Of a stretch of 64,000 nt of DNA, positions 12,525 through 24,083 are shown one piece after another. The position numbers were made by a program, and so were the translations under genes. The notes beneath the pieces are model-generated. The model saw only the letters and a list, made by a program, of their open reading frames with translations. It had not been told where the DNA came from and did no database searches. The DNA comes from Kalaharituber pfeilii (taxonomy: Eukaryota > Ascomycota > Pezizomycetes > Pezizales > Pezizaceae), in NCBI GenBank assembly GCA_015179045.1, contig WHUZ01000055.1, forward strand, positions 248,001 to 312,000, given 5' to 3'. Positions within the stretch are counted from its first letter, which is position 1; each line of letters starts with the position of its first letter.

Positions 12525-15500
12525 ATGCTTGTACAATCACCAACAATAAGTTGCCCTTTCAAAGCTACAGAAGAGATAGACTGGATAAATCCTCTGAAAA
12601 ATTACATTCGAGCAACGTCTGCTACACTTCCCCTTATCTTAATTTTATTGTACTGCATCTCGTACTGATTGGCGGTCTCGTGGGTTTATAGATATGGGGA
12701 CCCAGAACAATACAACGAAGAATGTGCAACGCTCCATCGGCTTCGGCAGGATATGCGGGGTGCGGGGAAGGATAGTGCATCAGGCCGGGATCTCTTGTTT
12801 CGATATTATGGTCAGCTTGAGCTTTTAGATTTGAGGTTTCCTATCGATGAGAATCATATCAAGATTTCATTCAAATGGTAAGCTTCCTTAGCATCAGACC
12901 TATACTGAAAGGGAATATAAGCGTCTACCCCAATAGCAACACCTGTTGGGGGTGGCTAGAATACTTGGCGCACTAACGCTTAAAATACGGAAACAGGTAC
13001 GATGCCTTTACCCATAAGCCAACTTCACAACACTCCTTAGCATTCGAAAAAGCTTCAGTAATCTTCAATATATCTGCCGCCCTATCTTGTCATGCAGCCA
13101 ATCAGAACCGGACGGAAGACTACGGACTCAAGTTTGCATATCATTCATTTCAGGCCTCTGCAGGAATGTTTACATACATAAATGAAAACTTTTTACATGC
13201 TCCATCCACAGACCTAAGCAGAGATACCATCAAGACTCTAATAAACATAATGCTTGCACAGGCACAAGAGGTCTTTGTGGAGAGGCAGATGGCAGATCCT
13301 GGAAAGAAGGCCAGTATGCTAGCAAAATTAGCAGCACAGGCAGCTCTCTTGTATACGCAATCTGTTGAAGGTGTACAGGATAATGCCAATAAAGGTGTAT
13401 TCGAGAAAGCGTGGCTATTGCTTTGTCAAGTAGGTTATACGCTTTACAAGTTAATTATGGGAGATCCCCAGCTGACATTCTTCGCTATTCGATTTTAGGT
13501 AAAGCAATGCTACATGAACTCCCTGTCACAGTATTTTCAAGGACAAGCTGATAAGAACTCATCAGCTCACGGTTCAGCTATAGCCCGCCTTGCTATTGCG
13601 GAGAGGGAGGCGAAAGAAGCTTTACGAGCAGCAAATGCATTTCCTCATAATCCCCCATCACAGTCTAATTTGTCTTCTGAAACTGGCCCTTCATTGCAAG
13701 AGATCGTCAGGAGACACTTGGCTGTAGTTCAGGAAAAACTCAATGAGTACATCAGGGACAACGACTTCATTTACCACAACCCAGTACCAAATGAGGCAGC
13801 GCTCCCGGCAATCCCAAAAATGGCAGCAGCCAAGGCGATTCCGGTTCAAGAACTCTATGCGGGTCGAGATATGCAAAGAATAATTGGGCCGGATATTTTC
13901 TCAAAGATCGTTCCGATGTCCGTGACGGAGTCGGCTTCACTGTACGACGAGGAGAAGGCCAAGCTAGTCCGGGCAGAAACAGAGAAAGCGGATTTAGCGA
14001 ACGCGGAAATGGTGGCTGCATTGGACTTTTTGAAACTACCTGGGGCTCTAAAGCTGATGAAGCATAGTCTGGAGAATAAGGAATTGGAGTTAGATGATGA
14101 ATTCCGAGGGTGGTGTGAGGAGATGGCTACAGAATGTCCAGAGGGTCTTGATACGGTTTTCGAAGGGCTTAAACAGCAAAAGAAGCGAATTGTGGAGACC
14201 CTTGACAATAGCTCGAGAAGTTTGGATACTGAGGAGAGCGTCTGTGAGAAAATGAGATCCAAATATCAGGACTCATGGAGCCAACAGCCGAGTGCGAGAC
14301 TGACAATAACGCTACGCGATGATATTCGAAACTATCGAGAAGCAATTGACGCCGCAGTGCATAGTGATAATCAGTTATTCAGCCAATATAGAGGGGTAAA
14401 GGAAGACATTGAAGCTATGAGGTTGGCTGGTCTTAACGGACCAGATGATGAGGAAGACCTCTTCCGAAGTGCAATTGAGCGAGTCAGGGCTAGTAGCGGT
14501 CCAACGAACTCCGTTCAGGATCCTTCACGTTACGAGACATTGCTTGATGTGGACGATGGTGAGAGTGGGCATAGTGTTATGGATCAGATTCACGTTGTAG
14601 AGGACCTTTTGAAGAAGCTGGGAATGATAAAAAGGGAAAGGACAACCCTCCTTAAAGACTTAAAGGAAAAGGTTATCTTTCTACCTTCTGAATACGCTTT
14701 ACGAAGATGCTAACTCCTATTCAGGTCATGGCAGATGATATTTCCAATGTTCTTATTTTGAACAAGAAATCAAGTCAGAGCCAAGAGTCTCAGATCTTCC
14801 AAGCAGAACTCGAGAAGTTCCGACCCCATCAGAATAGATTACTTCAGATGGCCCTTAAGCAAAGCGCATTAATGAAGGAATTGACCTCGGCCTATGGAGA
14901 TTTATTACAGGACAAGCGTATACGGGCGGAGCAAAACAAATATGAAGCTCTGTCTCGACAAAGAAACGGAGTCTCAACAAGATTTAGGAAGACACATCAA
15001 GCTTTCCTGGATATCACATTGGGGCTTGGGAAGGCCACAGAATTTTATAGAGAAATGAAGGATACGGTCGACAGCCTAGAAAAGAATGTGGAAACCTTCG
15101 TTGCAAATCGACGAACGGAGGGGGCGTCGCTTCTTGCTCAAATTGAGAGTGAAAAGAGTATGGAGGCTGATAGGGAGCAAAGAAGGCTGCAGGAGCTAAT
15201 GGAGAGGGTGACCGTGAATCAATCTAATGCGTCTAAACAGTCGATAAAGTCACGTACGTCCTCAAGGCCTCCACCACTACAGACTATTCCACCCGGAAAA
15301 GTTGGCACACCTCAACCTACTCCGGCCCAGATACCCCCTCATCAACAAGCTGCGAGCCCTCCACCTACACCGAGATACAATGCTCAGAGTAGTGGAGTAT
15401 ATTACGCCTCACCAACACCGCCGCCACCGTTACCCCCTCCTCCACCTCCTTCTGGAAGCTCGCCGTTCCAGAATTATCCATTTTCTCAACCTCCAACCGC

Positions 15501-15945
15501 CAACGGACAATATGGCTCTCCCCCACCGCCTCCGCATCCTGGAGCTCCGAGACGAGATTCTTATTCCTATCAGTCAATGCAAACTTCTATGCAACGACCT
15601 TATCAACTTCCGGGTGCCATTCCACGCCGGGAATCGCATTCACATATTACAGTACCGTCATCACCCCCTCCGCAGACTACTCACATGCAGTATCAACCGA
15701 GCCATTACAATACCGGACAGTATCAGCAAGGCTACCCCCCACAGCCTCATCAACCCTATAATCCCAGTGCGTTTTCCATTCCTCCTCCCCCACCAGGTCC
15801 ACCACCACCAGGGCAGGTGAATGGAAGACAAAACTATTCGCCCCCAGGATATGCCCCACCACAACAACAGAGTCAATACTATCCTCAGCCTCCTCAACAG
15901 TCCCAACAGGGTGATCCATGGCAAGGGTTGTCAAATTGGAAGTAG
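12525..15945 (+). CDS. bro1: Vacuolar protein-sorting protein BRO1 (ALIX family)
   Basis: ESCRT-associated adaptor acting at endosomes. In yeast Bro1 binds Snf7 and recruits the Doa4 deubiquitinase during multivesicular-body sorting. Proposed exons: 12525-12616, 12692-12877, 12997-13429, 13499-14671 and 14725-15945, giving 3105 nt and 1034 aa with all junctions in frame. The BRO1 domain covers about residues 1-385 (NRLRQDMRGAGKD-type block, GRDLLFRYYGQLELLDLRFP, WYDAFTHKP, QASAGMFTYINENFLHAPS). A coiled-coil V domain follows to about residue 750. From about residue 810 the chain is Pro/Gln/Tyr-rich with several PPPP runs, as in BRO1 and ALIX tails. The length and long proline tail fit BRO1 better than the shorter PalA/Rim20 paralogue. 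Two donors are weak (GTCTGC, GTTATC). The start was chosen because MLVQSPTISCPFKATEE aligns with known BRO1 N-termini. Confidence 0.93.
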
Positions 15946-17051
15946 TGGGAATATGATATAGTTTCAGGTCCACCATGTCATTAAGGGCATTCGCTGCTCC
16001 TTTTTTTCGTCCTTATCATGGCCCTTGTTTTTTTTGTTTTTTTTGTTTTTTTTTTTCAGTTTGTTTTTCGTCTTACTTATATTTTGGTGATTCATGTTTT
16101 CGTAACGAGTTTTCCTCTTCATTCCAATTCTTTCACGGTTGGGGATTATTCATTATGTGGAGCGGTCTTTGTTTTTCCCTCCATTCTGCGTGGTTTCTAT
16201 TTGATTCTTTTAAATTACTTTTTTCTCTTTCTTTTTTTTTTTTTTTTTTCCCTTTCCTTTGTGTTTTGTGCATATATACAATTTGTGTGTGCACGGGGAA
16301 AAACGCTGGATGTTGCTTCTGTTGCTGTTGTGTTATGTAGGTTCCGGATGGGAAATAGTTAATCACGATCAATTTAAAGGAGAATTTTTTTTTTCCCGAA
16401 ACGATGATTCTATAAGTTATGTGTTTAACGTTTGTCGTTGATATATGTATGTATTTGTAGAGAGGGGTATACTTCTCAAATTACTTTTATGCTATAAGGA
16501 GTGTTAACTGTATGCTTTTTTTTTGACTTTTGCATGGAAAAGTAGGACGGGGACAGCAGCAGAAAATGAACAGAAGAGAAGGGAGGGAGGGGGGGGGGGG
16601 GGGGGGAGGGCGCAAAAATCAAAATTTTGGTAGCTTGGTAATTTTTTTTTTTTTTTTTTTTTTTTTTTGAAATTTGTAGGGGGGGGGGGAAAAAAAAGGA
16701 AAAAAAAAAATTCTGAATGGTTTGGATATTGTTTTTGTTGCGATGCCCCCTGGGGGGTTGGTGGGGTGCGGGGGGGGGGGGGGGTGTTCAGGGTAACGAA
16801 AGGGCACGAAAAGGGTTTGTAGCTTGGTTAGGTGTGAGAGAGTGTACGTTAAATCTAACTCAATACGCGGATGGCCGCCTTTTTTTTTTTTTTTTTTAAC
16901 GTACTTTTTGGTTAGGTAGGTAGGTAGGTTTTTTTCGGGTTTAGGGTTTTGGGGTTTGGGGTTTGGATTGGTGATGGGGCGTTGTTGGTTGTGGTTTGTG
17001 ATGGGGGGTTGAATTTTTACTTTGATTATAACTGAGTGTGTGTGGGTTTCT

Positions 17052-17092
<41 letters not shown>

Positions 17093-18034
17093 GATTCAGA
17101 ATAAAATGTAAATATAAATACGTATGTTCTAGTCCAAATCCAGGTCCAGATCCAAATAGAAAACAAAAGGATATAGGGTAACTATAATATAATATAATAT
17201 AGTAATAATATAATAAAACGCCGTATGCGTTACGTGTGTATACATTTCGTGTTGTTGTTGTGCGGGAAGGGTAGAGATCGAGAAATATCCTTTAGAGGAT
17301 GGAAGGGTGGAAGGGGGTGGGGGAGGTGCGCGATTGTACTTGAAGGGAAGCTCACTTTACTAGTTTACAAAAAAAAAAAAAAAAAAAAAAAGGACCTTTT
17401 AACCTGAATAAAAAGATATCAGGATCATGGTTTTTATATTTTCGAATTTAAATTTAATTTCTCTAAGGCAGTGGGGGAGGGGGTATTTCACCGTAGGTAC
17501 AGCTACTTGTACGGTTTAAGGTTTTTAGGTTTATCTCGCGACAGAGAGAGGAGAGGAGGAGGACAGGAGAGGAGGGAGAGGGAGGAGGGGGTAAGAGATG
17601 GAATAAATTAAATTTGTAAAGTAAAATGAAAATGAAAAAATGAAAATGAAAAAAAAAACATTTGTTAAAAAAATCAAGTCATAGAAATATTTGCAAAAAC
17701 AATGAAAATGAAAAACAAAAATAAAATAAAATAAATAAATAAATACATAAATAAAATTAAAAAAGAAAAAGGAAAAACAGGATCACAGTTTGAGTCGATA
17801 AAAAGTCCAAACAAAAAGTCACACAATAATAGCAAAAAAAGAGTCACAAACACAGTCCGCAAACCAGAAAAGAGCAACCTGAGAACCCCAATCACGCCTT
17901 ATTAACAAACCCCCTCTCTACCCCTCTACCCCTCTACTCCTTCCACCCTTACCCCTCGGCTCCACAAACTCCGTCCCTCAAGCACACCACCTCCATACAC
18001 CTTACCCACCCCGCCCCCATTCCCACCACCTAAA
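15946..18034. other. Convergent 3' region of BRO1 and the CHIP-like gene, low complexity
   Basis: Two kilobases without a gene. Strongly strand-biased simple sequence: T runs near 16018-16055 and 16238-16249, G runs near 16587-16606 and 16768-16782, T runs near 16641-16669, and poly-A at 17053-17091 and 17369-17391. Near 16914-16975 a GT-rich stretch contains GGTAGG, TTTAGGG and TTTGGGG-like units. It presumably contains both 3' UTRs and transcription ends. Confidence 0.6.
17053..17091. repeat. 39-nt A tract
   Basis: Uninterrupted run of 39 A residues in the convergent intergenic region. Confidence 0.9.
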
Positions 18035-19143
18035 TCAATAGTCCACAGCCCACCCATTTTCTTTCAGAAAATCCTCACAGGCCTGCCTCAGCGCCAAATT
18101 CGGCCTCAAATCCGCCTCCTCCAGCGGCTCCCTCGTGAGCGGATCCGTCTTGCTCCTCCTCAAATGCTCCAGTATCGTCGCACGCTCATACGACTGTCCA
18201 TGCTTTGTCATCACGGGGTCGTGCATGATGCTGAACGTTATGTTATCAATCAGATAGTCCGGAACTATGCGTGGCTTGTTGCTCGGGTCCGATCGCGCAA
18301 AGACGGTCTTCAGCGCTGCGATGCGCTGAAGGGTGGAGTGGCGCCGCGCCTCGAGTTCCTCCATAATCGCATCTTCCGAGAAATGGTTGTCCTCTCCGTC
18401 CTCTGAAGACGGGTGTACCGGCGACGAGGATCCATTCTGCAGCTGTCTCTGATAAAATCCCTGACTCCACTCCCTATGCACCGCCTGGGCCTCTCTCTCC
18501 CCTTCCTCTTCCAGCAAGCCTACCAGTCTCCTCAACAGTCCGTTCTCCTCCATGATCCTCCGTTCCTCCGCAACCTCCCATTTCCTTTTCTTCGCCGCCA
18601 ACACTGTCCCCGCAATTGTGGAAGCACTTGGACTCCGCTGCACAATCGCCAACTTGTATGCCTGTTGTGAGGAACTGAGTGCTTCGTTCGGTCTATCTAG
18701 TTTCAACTGCGCCTGTCCGAGATACGTGTACGCCTTCAACGACGTCGGCAGCAGCTCCAATGCATGCTGGCAATCCGAGATGACTGCTTCCCATAACGAG
18801 AGTTTGAGCCGAGCCAAAGCTCGGTTAGTAAAGTAAGCATGGTTAGTAGGGTCCCGGATAATGGCTTGCGTGTAGTACTTTTCGGCGCCAAGGTAATCAC
18901 CTGCTTGATAGCATCTGTTATGGGGGGATCAGAGGCACCCATATTCGAGGATATGGTTTTATGCCACTGAATTAGCTTTTGCGGCCTCCCTATCCGTTCT
19001 GGATGGTGTGGAATGTGGGATGGAGGGGGTGGAGTATGAAATGGAGATGACCAGTAGATGCAGACCATGGTGGGTAGGTGGGGGTAAACTCACGCATTGC
19101 CTTGAGCCTTGAGCTCGTCTGCTTGCGCTCGCGGCGTTGACAT
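18035..19143 (-). CDS. CHIP-like E3 ubiquitin ligase (TPR plus U-box)
   Basis: Co-chaperone ubiquitin ligase of the CHIP/STUB1 type. In animals and plants CHIP binds Hsp70/Hsp90 tails through its TPR domain and ubiquitinates clients through its U-box. Two exons on the minus strand: 19143-19094 and 18914-18035, 930 nt, 309 aa, close to the roughly 300 aa of the family. Residues about 5-120 form three TPR repeats (NACYQAGDYLGAEKYYTQAI, NHAYFTNRALARLKL, SLKAYTYLGQAQLKL). A charged helical linker follows (KKRKWEVAEERR). The U-box lies near residues 230-300 (DYLIDNITFSIMHDPVMTKHGQSYER, then TDPLTREPL). The chain ends at the usual place. The start MSTPRAQADELKAQGNA reads directly into the first TPR across the intron. 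Saccharomyces cerevisiae lacks this gene, to my knowledge. Confidence 0.92.
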
Positions 19144-22100
19144 TTTAGATTACAGTATCCTTTTGAATTATCCTAGGTTGTCCTTATGGCGATCGTAGTG
19201 TGTGTTGTGTGAATGTCTAACCACTTCGTTTGAACCCTTGGCGCCCACTACGACCACTGTGAACCTCTTTCTGAATGAATACCGTGGAAGCCCCGGGTCA
19301 AATCTAATCCAGTCCCTTCGTTCCAATTAAACCTCCGGATATCCTCCTGCACTCAAGCAAATCGGTCCCGTATTTATAGAAGGTGCACCTTATGCTCTCT
19401 ATCCTCTCGCTCCTCAAATAAACTTCCCTCAGTCTATTCAGTCCCCTCCTCTAGTATTCTTGTTTCGCACCCGCAATCTGTCTCGGTGTATCTTCGTGTA
19501 TGAAAGAACCCGAATTAAGCGAACCCAAATTATCCGTCACCTTATGCCACTGACAGATATCCCACTTTCGTTCCTATCTATCGTCTCTCGTTTCGTAGCA
19601 GGTACCCCCTATTGTCGCCTCCAAGACGTTGGCCGAATATATATCCTCCCAAACGCTTCACTATGCGCCTTGTCTCGTTGCTGTATGATTTATAATCCAA
19701 GTCTGACTGCGATCCGTTCAATCCGACACTCCAAGCGATATTCGCACTCAAATACCGGATCCCGAGACGTCTAATCTCTCAAGGGCTTCGTCGCGAAATA
19801 AGCTGTCAATAGTGTAAAGTTTGTTGATGCCTCTTTCCGTCGATCGTTCACTTCCTCTTTTTGTAAACTTTCGTCCGCGCCACTGCGTCACTTCGTCATC
19901 CGTAAGCAACACAAAAGACAGCCTGCAGGGATGAATACCCCAAAGTGTCCTGTCCCAACGTTTTCTCGTGCCCTGACCCTTGAGCCCTTAGCGTTTCTTG
20001 AGCTGGGCTAGTGTAACTCCAGCAACTTTATTGCTTGCGTAGAGTGAGGAGTGGACTGGTGAGGAGTGTACTTGCGCCAGAGTGCCGAAAAAGTACCTTG
20101 CTAGCCTGGGATGTGTGGGCGGGTACCTAACTTTTTGTCACGATTCTTTTTGCCTTGCTTCAAAACGCTCAATCGTTAGGGGTATTACCTCCGAATCGAA
20201 TGAGGCCCGTTATATTTCTTCCTTGTCCTTGTCCCAGTTCCAGAAATCCGGCTGTGAGGGGCGACAAGAATTCCTGATGGTGTGGGTGGGGGGGATGCGT
20301 TGGTGTGTTCCGTCGGCTTCTTTCTTCTTCTGTCGAGGCGTTGCGGAAAGGGGGAGGGACTGATGCGAGGATGCTTGAATGTAGAAGATTCGATGGAATG
20401 CGATGCGTGGAATGCTCGTGCAGCCCGCCACAGGGCACTGCAAGACTGACTGACCCCTGGACGGGGGTGTGTAGGGTTGCAGGCGGAGTGCAGCGGGCGG
20501 GGGGGGGGGGGTTGTGGGTGGGCGGGCGGCGGCCGTGAGAGGCTTGAGGCATACGGGGAGGATCTGAGGACGGGATCGTGCGATAGTACTTGGTCGACAG
20601 ACTGCGCCCAGCGCGGGCGCCAATACGAGCGGGGCCCTAGAGCACAATACCTGCTCATGTTTCGCACAGCACCTTACGGCAGCCACGGACGGTCAAGTAA
20701 AATGCATGCAGGGCCCAAATGCGGGCTGCGGGACGGAGACAAGGAAGCGGTTTCAAAGCACCAATGACGCTCTGGATGGTGATATTCCCACCAGCAGTGC
20801 AGTCCGGGTGTAGTACATCCAGACCTGTAACATGGAATCAGTCCACGAGATGAGCAGCGTCAGTCCACGAGACTAGAGATTACCCTTCAAGCAGCACAGC
20901 CGGGCAATCTACCGTGCAGAGCCACCGCCAGGCAGCGGTGCTGCTAATGCTGGCCGCCGCGCAATCCTAGGAGGGCCGGTTTACGAGACTGGGCAATCGC
21001 TCGACAGCCGCCTCGTCGCCCCAACAATGCCCCTCTAATATGACGCAATAACGTGAGACGCCGTCATTTCTCACCACACAAAATCCTACAACTTTTTTTC
21101 TTTTCTTTTCTTTTTTTTTTTTTTTATGGAAGTTGATATTCTCCCGTCATGGAGCCTTGTAACTGCCACAGTGCACTGGATGGTACCTTTACTACATGTA
21201 CTCGTATTTCTGTGAGATCCCGCTCGTATCTGGAGTTTCCATATATATTCCCTCCACAAGTTAAAGTTTACTTGTCACACTAGTCTTCCCCCACCTCTCA
21301 GAAAAAAAAAAGGGTAGTTAGTACATAACCCAAGTTTTAGACCTCAACATACCCTGATACTCTAACCCTTCCAATCCCCCAAATTCTCACACACATATGA
21401 TACACCCAGCTTATAGAGATTGACATTTCGTTTCCGCGGTGGTCTCGTGCCCAAGGTTCGCTGGCATTAACCCCATCTATAGATAAACATTTACCCTCAA
21501 GCGCCAAGCTATGCATACTTACGTGCACAAACCTACTTGATTACCCCAAGCACTTGAAGAATTTCTCGTGACCTCGTATTTCATGCAGCTCGACGTGCAT
21601 AAAGGTAAAACATTATCAAAAACAATTTCATATATCAAAACAAGTTAGTCAGATTATTAGGATGTCAGGTATTCACACATGCTAGTATACATATCTTCTC
21701 GCACGCATCACCTTGAACCATCATCCCCCCTCCTCTACCTCTCCCTCTCCTTCGCTTATACCGCAAGATCGTCACTAATCATACACCCTTTACAAACTAT
21801 ACATCCACCCCCATGCGCATTCTATTATAAACACTGGAATCATTTCTTTCCAACTTCTCCAGTCTTTGCGAACTCCCCAATCTCCCCCTGTCCCAATTCC
21901 AGCATCTTCCATACATGCTCTCCAACCTCGAAACACCTACTACTACGGATACCCCGGTCTGACCTTGCAGCGTTCGCAATCCTGTTTGGACTTGCGGTTG
22001 AGGTTATCCAAAAATAAGGATTCCCGCTGCATACGCCTCTTCCAAGACCTCACCTCCATGTCAACCAGTCTTGCCTGCATGACAACATACAACATCGATC

Positions 22101-22603
22101 GTCCTGCAACGAACCCAATTTCTGTCCCACTGTATATGAGCCTGTCACATGCTTCCTGCGAAATGCCATGCCAATTCTCACATCAAATTCAAAAATTACA
22201 CGTAAAAGGTAGAGGTAATTCAACACTCACAAGTAAAAGAAACCTTACTCATCCACATATGTCAAAGAGAAAAATTGAAACGATAAAAATTCAGCATCAT
22301 ACATATGCACTACGTAAAAAGAAAAGTGAATTAGGCCATCTCTACATCTCTGCAAGAGACTGCCAAAATTCCAAAAATCAAGCTCCGCCCTGCAAGTGCT
22401 CCATCCCACCGCCCCCCAGATCATGGCCAACACAGCAACTCCTACTACACGTACTAGATGAAAGCCAAGAATGCCACCCAACCAAATACCAAAGTCACCT
22501 ATTTAGGCACCGCTTTCACGTGATTTCCTGTAATTGGCCTGTTGATTTTCATAGTATCTCAGTTAGTTCCTCGATCGCAAGATATAGTGTAAGCGAAATA
22601 TCA
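19144..22603. other. Intergenic, no gene recognised
   Basis: Upstream of the CHIP-like gene and downstream of the GVP36-type gene. The part near 20.2-21.0 kb is GC-rich with a G run near 20501-20510. The part near 21.1-22.5 kb is AT-rich with a T run near 21111-21125. Open frames exist on both strands but have no recognisable domain. The overlapping Pro/Arg-rich frames near 20.2-20.7 kb are compositional. Confidence 0.5.
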
Positions 22604-24083
22604 TCATTCTTCCGATGCCTCTGGAGCTTCCTCAAATTCCTCAAATTTCCTAGACTTTATAGGCATCCAAGTCGTACATTGTAAGTTTTAATCAGCCCTC
22701 CCCATTACAAGAAAAGTAAAGTAGAGCATCATACATCCACGAAAAGGCCGAAAGAAATAGAAAAGAAACTTGTCATACCTCTTGCTCGACTTGCAGCCCA
22801 TCGATCAAGGGTGCCAATTCGGAGTAAATCTCGTATGCCTTTTTGTGATACTCCAACTGCGCCTGTACCAAGTCTGCCAAGTTTCGAAGTGATTCCGGGG
22901 TATCGAGTACGTTCTTCATAACCCCTACAGCCTCCTCTGTCGCGCCTATAAATTCGTCCTCCGCAGCCTCGATTTCTGCCCTTTGCTCCTCAGTCAAGTG
23001 ATCATCCGAAGGGAGTACTTCACTCTTCTTCTGTCCTCCAACATTTGGTAAGCCAAATCCGAGGGGACCATTCTTTGCTCGGCTCTTGACTGAATCAAGA
23101 GTCAACCTTGCATTCTCTACATTGCGCCTGGCCTTTGTAGCAAACACATTCAAATTCGTGTTGAGGGTAGTGGTAAATGGTTGATTAAACCTAGTTTGGA
23201 TGAGGCGATCTTGTTGAAGACGAGCTTCTCCAACTTGCTCACTTGCAAGTGCATACTTCTCTAAAGCAGTCGCAAGAGGGTCAGAATGCTCAAGGAGGTG
23301 AGAGGAGGCAAGAGCCGCTCGTCCAAGAGCGTGATTGAAGGTCTTGGGGCTGGCTTTGGGCCTGGTTTAGTCAAAGCTTGCTGGGCCTCCGCAGCAGAAT
23401 TGGCCATGGACAGAAGTTGAACCTTCTCGGCGATGGTTCGGGACAAGTCCAACACAGACTCTTTCTACAAAACAGCATTCAGCAACCCCTCGTGACACAC
23501 ACGGTGGCTCCTGAATACATACCAGGTTAGGTGGATAATCATATGCCTATGCAAGAAAGTTAACAATAGACATGAGATTTAATATTAGAGAACAGCATAC
23601 CTCGTTGTTGAACTGGGATCTTCAATGCATATCACAGTTAGTGCATATTCATTTAGGCGCCGCGAACGAGCGAGTAGGAACATACGTCACCGCCAACAGC
23701 TTTTGATGCACTTGCTTCAATGCATCAACACGCTTCTCGAGTTCAATATAATCCGCAGGGAGTTGTGTCTTATTTTCAGTCAGCTTCCTCCTCAAGGCAA
23801 ACAGGATGTCCGAGTGAGCGAAGAGTCCAGGCAGGAACGGGAGTCCAGGGTTCGATTGGGCATTAGTGGTATCATGAAGAGCAGTAGTAGAAGAGGGGCC
23901 AGGGGTAGAAGAAAAGGTCGCAGTGGCCGCCTCAGCAGAAACGGAGGTTAGGGCGGGGTCGGGGGGGTTCGAGACCTTATCGTCAGCTTGCCCTAACTGC
24001 TCCTTCAAATACTGTTGGCTTCTAGCAGCAAATGGAGTGAAGTTGGCAGCAAAGTTCTTCCCGAAGCCTTGAATCTTATCCAT
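22604..24083 (-). CDS. BAR-domain protein of the Gvp36 type, one-base frame break
   Basis: Membrane-curving BAR protein related to yeast Gvp36, a peripheral Golgi/vesicle protein of endocytosis and vacuole traffic. Minus-strand exons: 24083-23686, 23619-23601 (19 nt), 23546-23523 (24 nt), 23464-22779 and 22654-22604. The product would be about 392 aa. The BAR region is clear: QLPADYIELEKRVDALKQVH, then across the microexons SQFNNEAYDYPPNLKESV, DLSRTIAEKVQLL, KTFNHALGRAAL, and FATKARRNVENARLTLDSV to QLEYHKKAYEIYSELAPLI. Residues 37-95 are a Ser/Thr/Pro-rich insert. The fourth exon is 686 nt where 687 is needed. Reading shifts frame at a CCCC run (plus-strand 23346-23349), near residue 187, with protein similarity continuing on both sides. 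The last exon uses a poor acceptor and is less certain. Confidence 0.85.

Noticed and set aside
23663..23677. GAACGAGCGAGTAGG in an intron of the BAR gene, identical to the Tc1 relic terminus
   Set aside because: Only about 15 bp with no partner inverted repeat or TA-flanked element. Chance similarity is likely.
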